Made by a program: the position numbers and the translations under genes
Shown: positions 51,132 to 60,630 of the stretch, piece by piece
Numbering within the stretch: the stretch's first letter is position 1
Layout of the letters: each line of letters opens with the position of its first letter
The notes under the pieces: generated by a model
Seen by the model: the letters and a program-made list of their open reading frames with translations, nothing else
Databases searched by the model: none
What the model was told of the DNA's origin: nothing
Assembly: GCF_004634385.1 (NCBI RefSeq)
Contig: NZ_CP037895.1
Span: forward strand, 2,641,245-2,705,244
Direction: 5' to 3'
Length of the DNA stretch: 64,000 bases
From: Thermaerobacter sp. FW80
Lineage (GTDB): Bacteria > Bacillota > Sulfobacillia > Thermaerobacterales > Thermaerobacteraceae

Positions 51132-52937
51132 ATGGCCACCCAAACCCCGCGGGAGGCGCCCGCCCAGGCGGGCCGGCGGCTCGACCTGTCGGCGCCCTGG
51201 TGGTCCTCGCCGCGGTGGCAGGAGGAGAAACGGCGCATCCGAGGGGAGCTGGCCGCCCTGGAGGCCCGCATCACGCCGCGCCGGCGCTTGCGGGCGGTGA
51301 TCCGGACCCTGGCGCGCCACGGCCTGCTGCGCCTGATGCAGGATCGGCGCGCCGCCGCGCCATCGGCCGGCGACGCCTCCCACGGCCGCCATCCCCACCG
51401 CGACCCCGACCGACGCCTGCGCCAGATCGGTCGCCGCCTGCGCCTGGCCTTCCAGGAGCTCGGCCCGGCCTTCATCAAACTGGGACAGGTGCTGGTGACC
51501 CGGCAGGAGCTCCTGCCCGACCCCATCACCGCGGAGCTGGCGCAGCTGCTCGACCGGGTGCCGCCCATGCCCTTCCCGTACCTGGCCGTCGTCCTCGACG
51601 AGGAGCTGCCCGACGGGCTGCAGACCTTCGCCTGGATCGACCCTGAACCCATCGGCTCGGCCTCCCTGGCCCAGGTCTACCGCGCCCAGCTTCGCGACGG
51701 GCGCCGCTGCGCCGTCAAGGTGATCCGGCCGCTGGTCGACAAGCTGTTCCAGACGGACATCGCCAACATCGCCAGGCTGGCGCGGCGCCTGCAGCGGCTG
51801 CTCCCACCGGCGGTCGCCGCCTCGTCCGACCTCCCCGGCCTGATCCGCGACTACTACAGCAGCGTGCAGAGCGAGCTGGACATGCGCATCGAAGCCCGCA
51901 ACACCCGGGAAGGCCGCGAGCTGGTGGAGGAGTTCGGCACCCTGGCGGTGCCGGAGGTCTACCTGGCCACGCGGCGGGTGCTCGTCACCGAGTACGTGGA
52001 CGGCTGGAACATCAAGGACTTCCCGGTGGACTTCTTCACCTTCGAAGAGCGCTTCGAGCGCATGATCGACCTGGCCCACCTCTACATCAAGGAGTTCCTC
52101 AACGGTCGCTACCATGCCGACCCCCACGGGTCGAACCTGATAGTCTGGCGCCACAGCAAGAAGGTCTACGTCATCGACTGGGGCATGGTCGGGCGCATGG
52201 ACGCCCTCCACACCGAGGCGATCTTCCGGCACCTCCTGCACATCCGCCTCAATCAGGCGGAAGACGCCGCCGAGGTGATGCTGGACGTCTTCGAGCCCAC
52301 CCCCTACACCGACGTGGGCCGGCTCAAGGACCAACTGCGCTCGCTCTACATCCGCTACGTCGACACGGAACAGGCGGGGCCCCACAACTGGGGCCATCTG
52401 CTGGTGGAAGAGATCCGCATCGCTATGGACAACCACTGTCGCATCCCCACCGGCCTCTCCCTCTGGGCCAAGGGCTGGTCCGCGGCGGAGGGGACGGCCC
52501 GCTGGCTCTGCCCGGAGATCAGCTACCACACGGTCGTGGAGTCGGCCGACGTCCAGATCCTGCGGCGCCTCCTCGCCCGCCGCTTCAACTACCGGGCCAA
52601 CGCCGCCTGGATCGCCGAGGCCTCGGAGCTCGTGGCCACGCTGCCGCGGCGGCTGAACAAGATCCTGGAGCGGGCGGCGTGGAACGACTTCAAGTTGCCG
52701 GTGGAAGGGAGGCTCAGCGAACAGGCCACCCGGAACCTGAACCGGATGGTCAACCGGGCCACCCTGGGCCTGATCTCGGGCAGCTTCTTCCTGGGCTCCG
52801 CCCTGCTGGCGGCCCTGGGCGGCGGCGCCCTGGACCGGATTCCAGGGCTGGCGGCGGTGACCACCACCGCGCTGTGGGGATCCCTGGGGGTTGGCGTCTA
52901 CACCGTCTGGCGCGTGTTGCGGTCGAACAAGGCCTGA
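51132..52937 (+). CDS. ABC1/UbiB-family atypical protein kinase
   Basis: 601 residues from ATG 51132. The kinase-like core has LGPAFIKLGQVLVTRQELLPDPI, the Ala-rich nucleotide loop PIGSASLAQVYRAQL, the catalytic Lys in CAVKVIRP, YHADPHGSNLIVW (PHPGN in most relatives) and the metal-binding VYVIDWGMVGRMD. Two hydrophobic helices close the protein (about 545-595). UbiB proteins support quinone or isoprenoid lipid metabolism. It lies 27 bp upstream of the acyl-CoA synthetase gene. Confidence 0.92.
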   Translation: MATQTPREAPAQAGRRLDLSAPWWSSPRWQEEKRRIRGELAALEARITPRRRLRAVIRTLARHGLLRLMQDRRAAAPSAGDASHGRHPHRDPDRRLRQIGRRLRLAFQELGPAFIKLGQVLVTRQELLPDPITAELAQLLDRVPPMPFPYLAVVLDEELPDGLQTFAWIDPEPIGSASLAQVYRAQLRDGRRCAVKVIRPLVDKLFQTDIANIARLARRLQRLLPPAVAASSDLPGLIRDYYSSVQSELDMRIEARNTREGRELVEEFGTLAVPEVYLATRRVLVTEYVDGWNIKDFPVDFFTFEERFERMIDLAHLYIKEFLNGRYHADPHGSNLIVWRHSKKVYVIDWGMVGRMDALHTEAIFRHLLHIRLNQAEDAAEVMLDVFEPTPYTDVGRLKDQLRSLYIRYVDTEQAGPHNWGHLLVEEIRIAMDNHCRIPTGLSLWAKGWSAAEGTARWLCPEISYHTVVESADVQILRRLLARRFNYRANAAWIAEASELVATLPRRLNKILERAAWNDFKLPVEGRLSEQATRNLNRMVNRATLGLISGSFFLGSALLAALGGGALDRIPGLAAVTTTALWGSLGVGVYTVWRVLRSNKA

Positions 52938-52964
52938 AAAGCCAAGCGGGAGGGGTGAAGGACC

Positions 52965-55577
52965 ATGTCCATGCAGCATGCAGCCTCCGGCCCGGGCGGA
53001 CCCGGGACCGCCCTGGCCCGGGACCCGGCGGGTCCCGGCACCGGAGGCGCCGGGAGGGGACCCCAGGAGGTTCCTGCCCGGCCCGGCGGCGGCTTCCGCG
53101 CCTGGAAGGCCCAGCGTCCCTTCTGGGGAGCCACCTTGAGCCTGATCGCCGGGCTCCTCATCCTCTGGATGCCGCTCAACCTGTTTCCCTTCGCGTTCCT
53201 GCCCGATACCCTGATCTTTTTGGGGTATCTCTTCTCCGGGCTGGTCATCGCCACGGCCATTGCGGGCTTTCTGCTCCCGGCGGCGTCGACATACCTGGGC
53301 ATCCTGGTCATCCTGTTCTCCATCGTGTCGATCTTCGGCGCCTTGGGTGGCCTGTTCGTGGGAGCCATCCTGGGGATCCTCGGCGGGTCGCTGATGGTGG
53401 CCTGGCAGCCGGTAAGCGTGACCCCCGCGATGATGAACGGGCAGGCCCATGGCGTCGGGGGGGCGGCCCACGGAAGCGCTGCCGGGCCGGGTTCGTCCGC
53501 GGGGGCGGGTGCCAAGGGCCGCCGCCGGGGCCAAGCGGCCCCACCGCCCGGGGCCGACTTCCAGGCCACGGAGCTGGTCTCCGAAGAAGAGGTCCGTCAG
53601 CGGCCGTGGCTGCGCTTCTACCCGGCGGGGGTCCGGCCCCATCTGCCCTACCCCGAGATTCCCCTGCAGCGGCTGCTGGAGCGGGCGGCGGAGATGCGGC
53701 CCCGGCAGGCGGCAATCCACTTCTTCGGCCGGACCATGACCTACGGCGAGCTGAACCAGCTGGCCAACCGCTTTGCCCGGGTGCTGGCCAACCTGGGCAT
53801 TCGGCCCGGCGACCGGGTAGCCCTGATGATGCCCAACTGCCCCCAGTTCGTCATCGCCTACTACGGCGCCCTCAAAGCGGGGGCCGTGGTCGTCAACTGC
53901 AACCCGCTTTACAGCCCTCGGGAGCTGGAATTTCAGCTCAACGACAGCGGCGCCCGGGTCATCGTCGCCCTGGACCTGATGTATCCCACGGTCCGGCAGG
54001 TGGTCCACGCCACGCCTCTCGAGCGGGTGCTGATGACGCGAATCAACGAGTTCATGTCGCCCCTGCTGCGGCGGCTCTACCCCCTCAAGGCCAAGAGAGA
54101 CGGCACTTGGGTGGAGATCGGGCGGCAGGATGGCGTGCTCTGGCTCAGCCGGCTTCTTCGGGAGGCGCCCCCCGTGCCGCCGCCGGTGCAGGTTCAACCC
54201 GACGACCTGGCCCTCTTGCAGTACACCGGCGGCACCACGGGCACGGCCAAGGGCGCCATGCTGACCCACCGCAACCTGGTGGCCAACGTGCTGCAGACGG
54301 CGGAGTGGACGCTGCGGGGCCGCTGGGATGAGGCGCACCAGCAGGTGATCCTGGGCGTCATGCCCTTCTTCCACTCCTACGGCATGACCACGGTGATGAA
54401 CCTGGCCATCGCCCTGCAGTGCGCCATGGTGCCCCTGCCGCGCTTCGAGGCGGAGATGGTGATCAGGGCCATCGACAAATACCGGCCCACCATGGTGCCC
54501 GGAGTGCCCACGATGTACGTGGCCTTGATGAACCACCCCAAGTTCCACAAGATCGACGTCTCGTCCATCGAGGCCTGTGTCAGCGGGGCGGCTCCCTTGC
54601 CCCTGGAGGTGCAGGAGCGCTTCGAGGCCAGCACCGGCGGCCAGCTGGTAGAGGGTTACGGCCTGACGGAGGCATCGCCCGTCACCCATGCCAATCCCCC
54701 CAACGAGTACAAGCGCAACGGGACCATCGGGCTCCCTGTGCCCGACACCGACGCCCGCATCGTGGACATCGAGACCGGGACACGGGTGCTGGGGCCGGGC
54801 GAGGTGGGCGAGCTCATCATCCGCGGCCCCCAGGTGATGAAGGGGTACTGGAACCGGCCCGAGGAAACGGCCCGGGCCCTGCGGGACGGCTGGCTCTACA
54901 CGGGGGACATCGCCACCATGGACGAGGACGGCTTCTTCCGGATCGTGGACCGGAAGAAGGAGATGATCATCAGCGGCGGCTACAACGTCTACCCCCGCGA
55001 GGTGGAGGAAGTCCTCTACGAGCACCCCAAGGTCCTGGAAGCCGCCGTCATCGGCGCCCCCGACCCCTACCGCGGCGAGATGGTCAAGGCCTTCGCGGTG
55101 CTCAAGCCCGGCCAGACCGCCACGGAGCAGGAGATCATCGAGTTCTGCCGCCAGCGCCTGGCCAAGTACAAGGTCCCGCGGGCCGTGGAGTTCCGCAGCG
55201 AACTGCCCAAGACACTGATCGGCAAGGTGCTGCGCCGGGCCCTGCTGGAAGAAGAGCGCCAGAAGCAAGCCGTGGGGAATCCTGCGGCGCCCGCCCAGGC
55301 CGCCGGTGCTGCGGGAACCGCCGCCACCGAAGGCGACGAGGAGGAAACGGGCCCCGATCGTCCCGGCGGAGGCCGCGGTGAGGCCGGTGGCGCCGGCCGG
55401 GGGACCGGTGAATCCGATACCCCGGCCGGGGCGGCGGCGGGCGAACCGGCTGGTGGGCCGGCCCACCTCCCGCCCGAACCGCCCGCCCGCATGGTCACGC
55501 CGCAGGAGCTGCTGGAGACGGGACCCCGGGGCGAGGCCGCCGAGGGCGAAGGCGACTGGCGCAAGTGGTTCCGGTAA
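52965..55577 (+). CDS. Long-chain acyl-CoA synthetase fused to an N-terminal DUF6114-like membrane domain
   Basis: 870 residues from ATG 52965. Residues about 45-150 form four helices resembling DUF6114 (FRAWKAQRPFWGATLSLIAGLLIL ... GALGGLFVGAILGILGGSLMVAWQP). A Gly/Ala linker leads to a full FadD-type adenylate-forming enzyme from about 225: AMP-binding loop LQYTGGTTGTAKGAMLTH, LVEGYGLTEASPV, GWLYTGDIATMDEDGFFRIVDRKKEMIISGGYNVYPREVEEVL and the catalytic Lys in PKTLIGKVLRRAL. The last about 90 residues are disordered. No start codon with a ribosome site separates the parts. It activates fatty acids at the membrane. Confidence 0.92.
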   Translation: MSMQHAASGPGGPGTALARDPAGPGTGGAGRGPQEVPARPGGGFRAWKAQRPFWGATLSLIAGLLILWMPLNLFPFAFLPDTLIFLGYLFSGLVIATAIAGFLLPAASTYLGILVILFSIVSIFGALGGLFVGAILGILGGSLMVAWQPVSVTPAMMNGQAHGVGGAAHGSAAGPGSSAGAGAKGRRRGQAAPPPGADFQATELVSEEEVRQRPWLRFYPAGVRPHLPYPEIPLQRLLERAAEMRPRQAAIHFFGRTMTYGELNQLANRFARVLANLGIRPGDRVALMMPNCPQFVIAYYGALKAGAVVVNCNPLYSPRELEFQLNDSGARVIVALDLMYPTVRQVVHATPLERVLMTRINEFMSPLLRRLYPLKAKRDGTWVEIGRQDGVLWLSRLLREAPPVPPPVQVQPDDLALLQYTGGTTGTAKGAMLTHRNLVANVLQTAEWTLRGRWDEAHQQVILGVMPFFHSYGMTTVMNLAIALQCAMVPLPRFEAEMVIRAIDKYRPTMVPGVPTMYVALMNHPKFHKIDVSSIEACVSGAAPLPLEVQERFEASTGGQLVEGYGLTEASPVTHANPPNEYKRNGTIGLPVPDTDARIVDIETGTRVLGPGEVGELIIRGPQVMKGYWNRPEETARALRDGWLYTGDIATMDEDGFFRIVDRKKEMIISGGYNVYPREVEEVLYEHPKVLEAAVIGAPDPYRGEMVKAFAVLKPGQTATEQEIIEFCRQRLAKYKVPRAVEFRSELPKTLIGKVLRRALLEEERQKQAVGNPAAPAQAAGAAGTAATEGDEEETGPDRPGGGRGEAGGAGRGTGESDTPAGAAAGEPAGGPAHLPPEPPARMVTPQELLETGPRGEAAEGEGDWRKWFR

Positions 55578-55714
55578 CGGCCCCGCACGTGCGGCCCGGC
55601 ACGCCACCGGCCCGGCACGCCACCACCGAAACCGGCGGAGCCAGCACCCAGGGAGCACGGCGGCGGCAAGTGGCATGAGAGGGTTCTAGATCACACCAGG
55701 CGGGAGGTGACCCC

Positions 55715-56089
55715 ATGCCGTCCAGCAACGGCCGCCGCATGACCATGGAAGAGCGGATCCAGGCCTTCTTCCGGCAGAGCGGCGGCCCCAACAACCCGCA
55801 GATTCCCAAGCTGGTGGAAAAGCACCTGCTCTACGGCAAAGACCACGGCATCCCCGGTTACCGGGAAACCTTCGCCGACGCCTTCATTGACGCCGTGGTG
55901 GGCGACCCCTCACTGCTTTTGATCTACGAGCGGCTGCAGCGCTGGCGGGCCCAGCGCCAGCGGGAGCGCCAGCAGGCCGGTGGGGCTAGCGGAAGCACCG
56001 ATCCGGAACTGTTGCGGCGTTTGGAGCGGCTGGAGCGGGAGGTGGCCCGGCTGCGGGAGGCCGTCGAGCGGCTCGGGCAGAGCGTCTAG
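55715..56089 (+). CDS. Small protein of unknown function with C-terminal coiled coil
   Basis: 124 residues from ATG 55715 (gggaggtga upstream). I do not recognise the family. The first 80 residues are probably helical (IPKLVEKHLLYGKDHGIPGYRETFADAFIDAVVGDPSLLLIYERLQRW); residues about 95-120 have heptads (LLRRLERLEREVARLREAVERL). It lies 137 bp behind the acyl-CoA synthetase gene. Confidence 0.7.
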   Translation: MPSSNGRRMTMEERIQAFFRQSGGPNNPQIPKLVEKHLLYGKDHGIPGYRETFADAFIDAVVGDPSLLLIYERLQRWRAQRQRERQQAGGASGSTDPELLRRLERLEREVARLREAVERLGQSV

Positions 56090-56125
56090 GTGGAACGGAA
56101 TAAAGGCGAGGCTCCATGCGCAGCC

Positions 56126-56154
56126 GGGCCCGGGGGTCCCAGGCCCCCGGGCCC
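56126..56154 (+). terminator. 11-bp perfect hairpin after the coiled-coil protein gene
   Basis: Arms gggcccggggg (56126-56136) and cccccgggccc (56144-56154), loop tcccagg, 37 bp after the stop. No T tract follows. Confidence 0.65.
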
Positions 56155-56304
56155 GCCGCTTCGTGACCCGCGGTCCCTGCCAGCGTCCCCTCGAGGATAG
56201 GAGAACCTGCGACGGTGCTAGATTGGGCCCGCCCGGTGTGGGGGAGCCGGGCCGGTTCGGGTGGGTGGACCAGCACACCACGCGTCACGGGGAGGGATCG
56301 CCCC

Positions 56305-58674
56305 ATGCGATCCGGCACGGGGCGGGTGCGGGCAGCAACGCCCACCCGCCGGAACGGCGGCCGGGTGTTCCGGCCCGATGACCCGACCCCCTTTCCTGTT
56401 GAGGGGCTCGGGCTGATCCAGCGGATCCTTCTGCGGCTTGATAACCGGTCCCCGTCGGGGCGGCCGCACGGGCAGGTGCGGAGGCGGCCACCGGCCGGGC
56501 GGCGGCCATGGGGCCTGCCGCTTTCGCTGCACCGGTCCGCCGGCGGGAGCGGGGTGCAGGTTCCGCCGCTCTCCCGGTGCAGGCCTGCGTGGTGCCGGCC
56601 CCAGGGTCTGGGCCGGCGGGCAGCCGGCACCCTCACCGCCCTGTTCTCTCTTCTGGCGTCCATCCTCGCCCCGGTGGCTTCGGCCCTGGCACCGGCCACC
56701 TCGGCCCTGGCCCCGGCCGCCGCGGCCGCGGCGCCGGCGGCGGCCGCCCTGGGCCTGGCCGCGGCCGCCACCCTGGTTTCTCCCGCCCGCCCGGCGGAAG
56801 CGGCACCCACGGGCTACGTGCGGATGAGCGACGGCGTGCTCATCGCCGTCAACGTCCGCATGCCCGACGATTACATGCCCGGGCGCAAGTACCCGGCCAT
56901 CTTCCTGATGGACGGCTACGACGGCGGTTCCTCCAGCGGCACCACCATTGCCGGCGTGGCCGACAGCCGTACCCAGCTGACGTGGATGTTCAACAAGCAC
57001 TACGTCACGGTGCACGCCTCCATTCGCGGCACCGGCTGTTCCGGGGGCGAGTTCGACCTGTTCAGCTGGCGCACGGCCCTGGACGGCCGGGAGGTGATCG
57101 AGTGGATCGCCCGCCAGCCGTGGTCTAACGGCAAGGTGGGCATCATGGGCCACTCCTATAGCGGCCTGACCGGGTTCATGGTGGCCGCCACCCAGCCGCC
57201 GCACCTGGTGGCGGTGACGGTGTCCGGGCTGATCGACGACCTGTACCGGGGCATCGTGTACCCCGGAGGCGTCTCCAACTACGGCTTCCCCCTGCTCTGG
57301 ACGGGCATCGTCCGGCCCGCCTACGAGCTGGGCGGCGGCGTGGCACCGGGCATCCTGGCGGCGGACCCGGTGTGCGCCCGGAACGTGGCCTCCCACCGCC
57401 GCAACCTGGCCGACGACCCGATCCTCCAGGGGCTGGCCTCGGACACGGACAACGACTGGTACCGCTCCCGCTCGCTGATCACCTACGCCGATCGAATCCG
57501 CGTGCCCATCCACATCACCGGTGCCTACCAGGACGAGCAGACGGGCCCCCGCGGGCCGGCCCACCTGTGGGAAGCGGTGCAGGGCGTGCCCAAGCGCCTG
57601 GTCCTGACCAACGGCGTGCACGGCACCCAGATGGACCCGCCCGAGATCTGGAAGGACCGGCTGGCCTGGATGGACCACTGGCTGCGCCGGGTCGACGGCG
57701 GGTTCGGCACCCCGAGCCAGAAGCGGACCTCGGTGGTCACCCTGCTGGAGATGCACCGCCAGGGGGACGTGCTGGTTTCCAATGGCCGGAAGGTCTCCCG
57801 CACCTTCCCCCTGGAGGATACCCGCTGGACCCGCTGGTACCTGCACGGGGACGGAACCCTCTCCACCACCCCGCCCGCCGCGCCGGAAGAACCGGCCCGC
57901 TACCTCTCCGGCCCCGGCCGCCAGTCCTGGAGCTACCAGCTGGGGCCGTCGGCGGGCCCGCCCCTGACCACTGCCCACCTGCTCGATGAGGTGGAATACC
58001 GTAGCAAGCCCTTCGACCGGCCCATGCTCATCGCCGGCCCCATCACGGCCACCCTCTACCTGTCGACCACGGCCCCCGATACGGAGCTCTTTGTGCAGCT
58101 GATCGACGAAGGACCCGACGGCAGCCGCAGCTACCTGCAGCGGGGCCTCTTGCGGGCGGCCCACCGGGCGGTGGACTACAGCCAGAGCGACTATGCCGGC
58201 AAGGTGCTCTACCGGCCGTACCACCCCCACACCAATGCCGAACTGGTGACGCCGGGACAGGTAGAGGAGTACCTGATCGAGATCTTCCCCGTGGGTCACG
58301 TCTTCCGGCCCGGGCACCGGCTGGTGGTCAAGGTCCATGCCCCGCCGCTGCTGGACAGCTATTACCTCTATGTCCCGCGGCGGGTGCCGTCCGTCAACAC
58401 CATCTACCACGACCCCCAGCATCCCTCCCGCTTGATGCTGCCGGTGGTGCCCTTGACGGGGGTCAAGCTGGGACCCGAACTGCCCTGCGGCGCCCAGCTG
58501 GGGGTGCGGTGCATCCCGGCGGGCAGCCGGGAGCTCCTGCCCGGTGGTAGCGGTCCGGAATCCGGTGGCGGGGATCCGGCCCCGAGCGGCGGCGCCAAGC
58601 CAGCCTCCTCGGCCTACCTTACCGGGCGGGGGCACCTCGAGATTCGCATCGGTTCGGGGACGGTACAGCGGTAG
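56305..58674 (+). CDS. CocE/NonD-type hydrolase (X-Pro dipeptidyl-peptidase family), secreted
   Basis: 789 residues if ATG 56305 (ggaggg 8 bases upstream) is used; GTG 56215 is possible. About 110 Arg/Gly-rich residues precede an Ala-rich hydrophobic stretch ending PARPAEAAPTGYV, which looks like a signal peptide, so the true start may be nearer to about 56560. The alpha/beta-hydrolase core follows: nucleophile Ser in GHSYSGLTG, Asp in TGAYQDEQTG and His in TNGVHGTQ, then the C-terminal jelly roll (FDRPMLIAGPITATLYLSTTAPDTELFVQLIDEGPDG). It cleaves acyl, amide or ester substrates outside the cell. Confidence 0.88.
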   Translation: MRSGTGRVRAATPTRRNGGRVFRPDDPTPFPVEGLGLIQRILLRLDNRSPSGRPHGQVRRRPPAGRRPWGLPLSLHRSAGGSGVQVPPLSRCRPAWCRPQGLGRRAAGTLTALFSLLASILAPVASALAPATSALAPAAAAAAPAAAALGLAAAATLVSPARPAEAAPTGYVRMSDGVLIAVNVRMPDDYMPGRKYPAIFLMDGYDGGSSSGTTIAGVADSRTQLTWMFNKHYVTVHASIRGTGCSGGEFDLFSWRTALDGREVIEWIARQPWSNGKVGIMGHSYSGLTGFMVAATQPPHLVAVTVSGLIDDLYRGIVYPGGVSNYGFPLLWTGIVRPAYELGGGVAPGILAADPVCARNVASHRRNLADDPILQGLASDTDNDWYRSRSLITYADRIRVPIHITGAYQDEQTGPRGPAHLWEAVQGVPKRLVLTNGVHGTQMDPPEIWKDRLAWMDHWLRRVDGGFGTPSQKRTSVVTLLEMHRQGDVLVSNGRKVSRTFPLEDTRWTRWYLHGDGTLSTTPPAAPEEPARYLSGPGRQSWSYQLGPSAGPPLTTAHLLDEVEYRSKPFDRPMLIAGPITATLYLSTTAPDTELFVQLIDEGPDGSRSYLQRGLLRAAHRAVDYSQSDYAGKVLYRPYHPHTNAELVTPGQVEEYLIEIFPVGHVFRPGHRLVVKVHAPPLLDSYYLYVPRRVPSVNTIYHDPQHPSRLMLPVVPLTGVKLGPELPCGAQLGVRCIPAGSRELLPGGSGPESGGGDPAPSGGAKPASSAYLTGRGHLEIRIGSGTVQR

Positions 58675-58936
58675 AGGCAGCCCCCGCAGGGAGGGGTGGA
58701 GCCCCGCAGGAGCGGTGATCGCAAGCCTCGTACGGCAAAACGGGGCGGCAACCCTCAGGGACGCCCGAACCGGGGGATCCGCCCGGGGCACGCCCGAGCT
58801 GGTGCGACCCACCCGGGCGGAACGGTGGATCCGGGCGGCCGCCCGGCCCGCCTGCAGCCGATTTCATCCAAGGGTGATGCGGCCCGGAACAAGGAACCCC
58901 GCGGTCGGAACAAGCAGGGATCAACGGTAAGGCAAA

Positions 58937-58971
58937 AGGGGGCCCCACCGGCGGGTGGGGCCCCTTCCTTT
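58937..58971. terminator. Bidirectional intrinsic terminator
   Basis: A 12-bp GC-rich stem (58939-58949 with 58954-58964, loop ggcg) has T-rich sequence on the plus side and, read on the minus strand, is followed by cccccttttgcc. It lies between the convergent CocE-type and ribokinase genes and should stop both. The rest of 58675-59094 holds no supported gene. Confidence 0.75.
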
Positions 58972-59094
58972 CGCGGTTGTCATCGCGTTGGGTTCATGCC
59001 AAGCCTTTCCGCGCACAACGGACCTATCCCTTGCCGGCCCCACGGTCGCCCGCGACCGCCCCGGGCGCTGCTGGACGGGGCAAGCCTCCCGCGT

Positions 59095-60404
59095 TCAGCG
59101 GGTCGGCGCCGGCGGGGCAGGCCCCCCGCTGGCAGGACCGGTCCAGGCCTCCACCTCCGCCCGCGACGGCATGGAAGGCTGGGCGCCGGGCCGCGTGACG
59201 GAGATCCCCGCCGCCCGGGTGGCGAATGCCAGGGCTTCGTCGACGGACCGTTCCTCGGCCAGGGCGACTGCCAGGGCACCGGCGAAGGTGTCCCCTGCCG
59301 CCGTGGTGTCGACCGCCGCGACGGGTAGCGCCGGGATGGCCCGGGCCGCTCCCGCCGGCGGAACGTAGAGACAGCCCCGCTCGCCCAGGGTGACCACCAC
59401 GTGGATCCGGCCCTGGCTCAGGCGGCGGGCTGCAGCTTCCAGTGCGCCGGTCCCGTCGGGGCCCGCCGGGGGCGCCCCCGACGCCGCATCCGGTCCCACC
59501 GCTTCCGTTGGCGACCCTGCCGGTGGCGCCGCAGGCCCCGCCGCCGGGCTCAGCGCCGGCCCCGTGCCCCCGCAAACCCCGCGAACGGAAGAACCGCCTA
59601 CCGGGCCTCGGGCCGGAGGCTCCGCCGGGGAACCCGCGCCGGGCGGGCCGCCCTTCCCGCCCACCAGCGCCCACAGCTCATGCTCGTTGGGCACCAGCCA
59701 GTCCACCGCCTCCAGCAGGCCGGGGGTAGGGGATCAGGGGGATCGGGGGGAACGGGAGCGGGCGTCAGGATCACCGTCACCCCCGCCGCCCGGGCCACCC
59801 GGGCGGCCTGTTCGACCAGAGGCAGGGGCGACTCCAGCTGCAGGAGCAGCACCCGGGCGGAGGCGATGCAGCGGCGGGCCACGGCGTCCAGCTCCGTGAA
59901 GCGGGCGTTGGCCCCTGGAACCACCACGATCCGGTTGGCCCCGCCGGCTTCCACGGTGATGGCTGCCACACCGCTGGGTCCCGGTACCCTCCGCACCCCT
60001 GCGATGTCGATGCCCTCGGCCCGGAGGGCGGCCACCAGCTGCTCGCCGAAGGCATCGTCCCCGACACAGCCCAGCATGGCCACCGGCGCCCCGAGGCGGG
60101 CGGCCGCGACGGCCTGGTTCGCCCCCTTGCCGCCGCAGGCGGTGAAGAACCGCTCGCCGGACACCGTCTCGCCCTGCTCGGGGGCGCGGCGGCAAACCAC
60201 CACCAGGTCCATGTTGAGGCTGCCCGCCACCACCACGGCCGCGCGGGAAGCGGGCAGGCGCCCCGCCGGCCGGGACTCGACGCCAGGCGCACCAGCGGCC
60301 GGTGCACAGGACGACGGAGCCCACCCGCCTTGCCATCCCCTGGCGCCACTCGGTGGTTCCACGGAGCCGCCTTGTCGTTTGACGGGCCCGTCTTGCGGTT
60401 CCAT
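59095..60404 (-). pseudogene. rbsK: Ribokinase, interrupted by a frameshift
   Basis: The N-terminal part starts at ATG 60404 or 60407: VVVAGSLNMDLVVVCRRAPEQGETVSGERFFTACGGKGANQAVAAARLG through AGVTVILTPAPVPP. The C-terminal part continues in another frame: DWLVPNEHELWALVGGKGG..., and PfkB signature VAAVDTTAAGDTFAGALAVALAE with the catalytic Asp. The frames change near 59710-59755, in a tract of C-runs (gttccccccgatccccc). A Gly/Ala/Pro insert of about 60 residues lies after GGKGG. Restoring one base would give a full ribokinase. It is last in the psuG-psuK series, where it would act on ribose, but may be inactive or a sequencing artefact. Confidence 0.85.
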
Positions 60405-60630
60405 CATGGACTCCCCCTGCCACCCCCGGGGTGCTGGGCCTCTTTCCCAAAGGGCCTCTGGTGCCATCCGACTGGCCCCGATTCTCTGGCCAGGCCCTCG
60501 CCGGGGAGGCCGAAGCCCGCCCGGCCCCTCGGGGCGCTCCGGCCGGGTGTTATCCGGCGAGATCCCAGGCCGCATTGCCCTGGCGGCGCTCCGCCCGCGG
60601 CTGGCCAGAGGGTCCCAGGCCGCCTTGCCG

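Noticed and set aside
50007-55676. Very long open frame on the minus strand (about 1889 codons) opposite kinase and acyl-CoA synthetase genes
   Set aside because: It is antisense to clear conserved genes, has repetitive Gly/Arg/His/Gln composition and no domain; an expected by-product of GC-rich codon use, as are the other long opposite-strand frames at 2389-4911, 5365-7191, 7167-9686 and 17546-19444.
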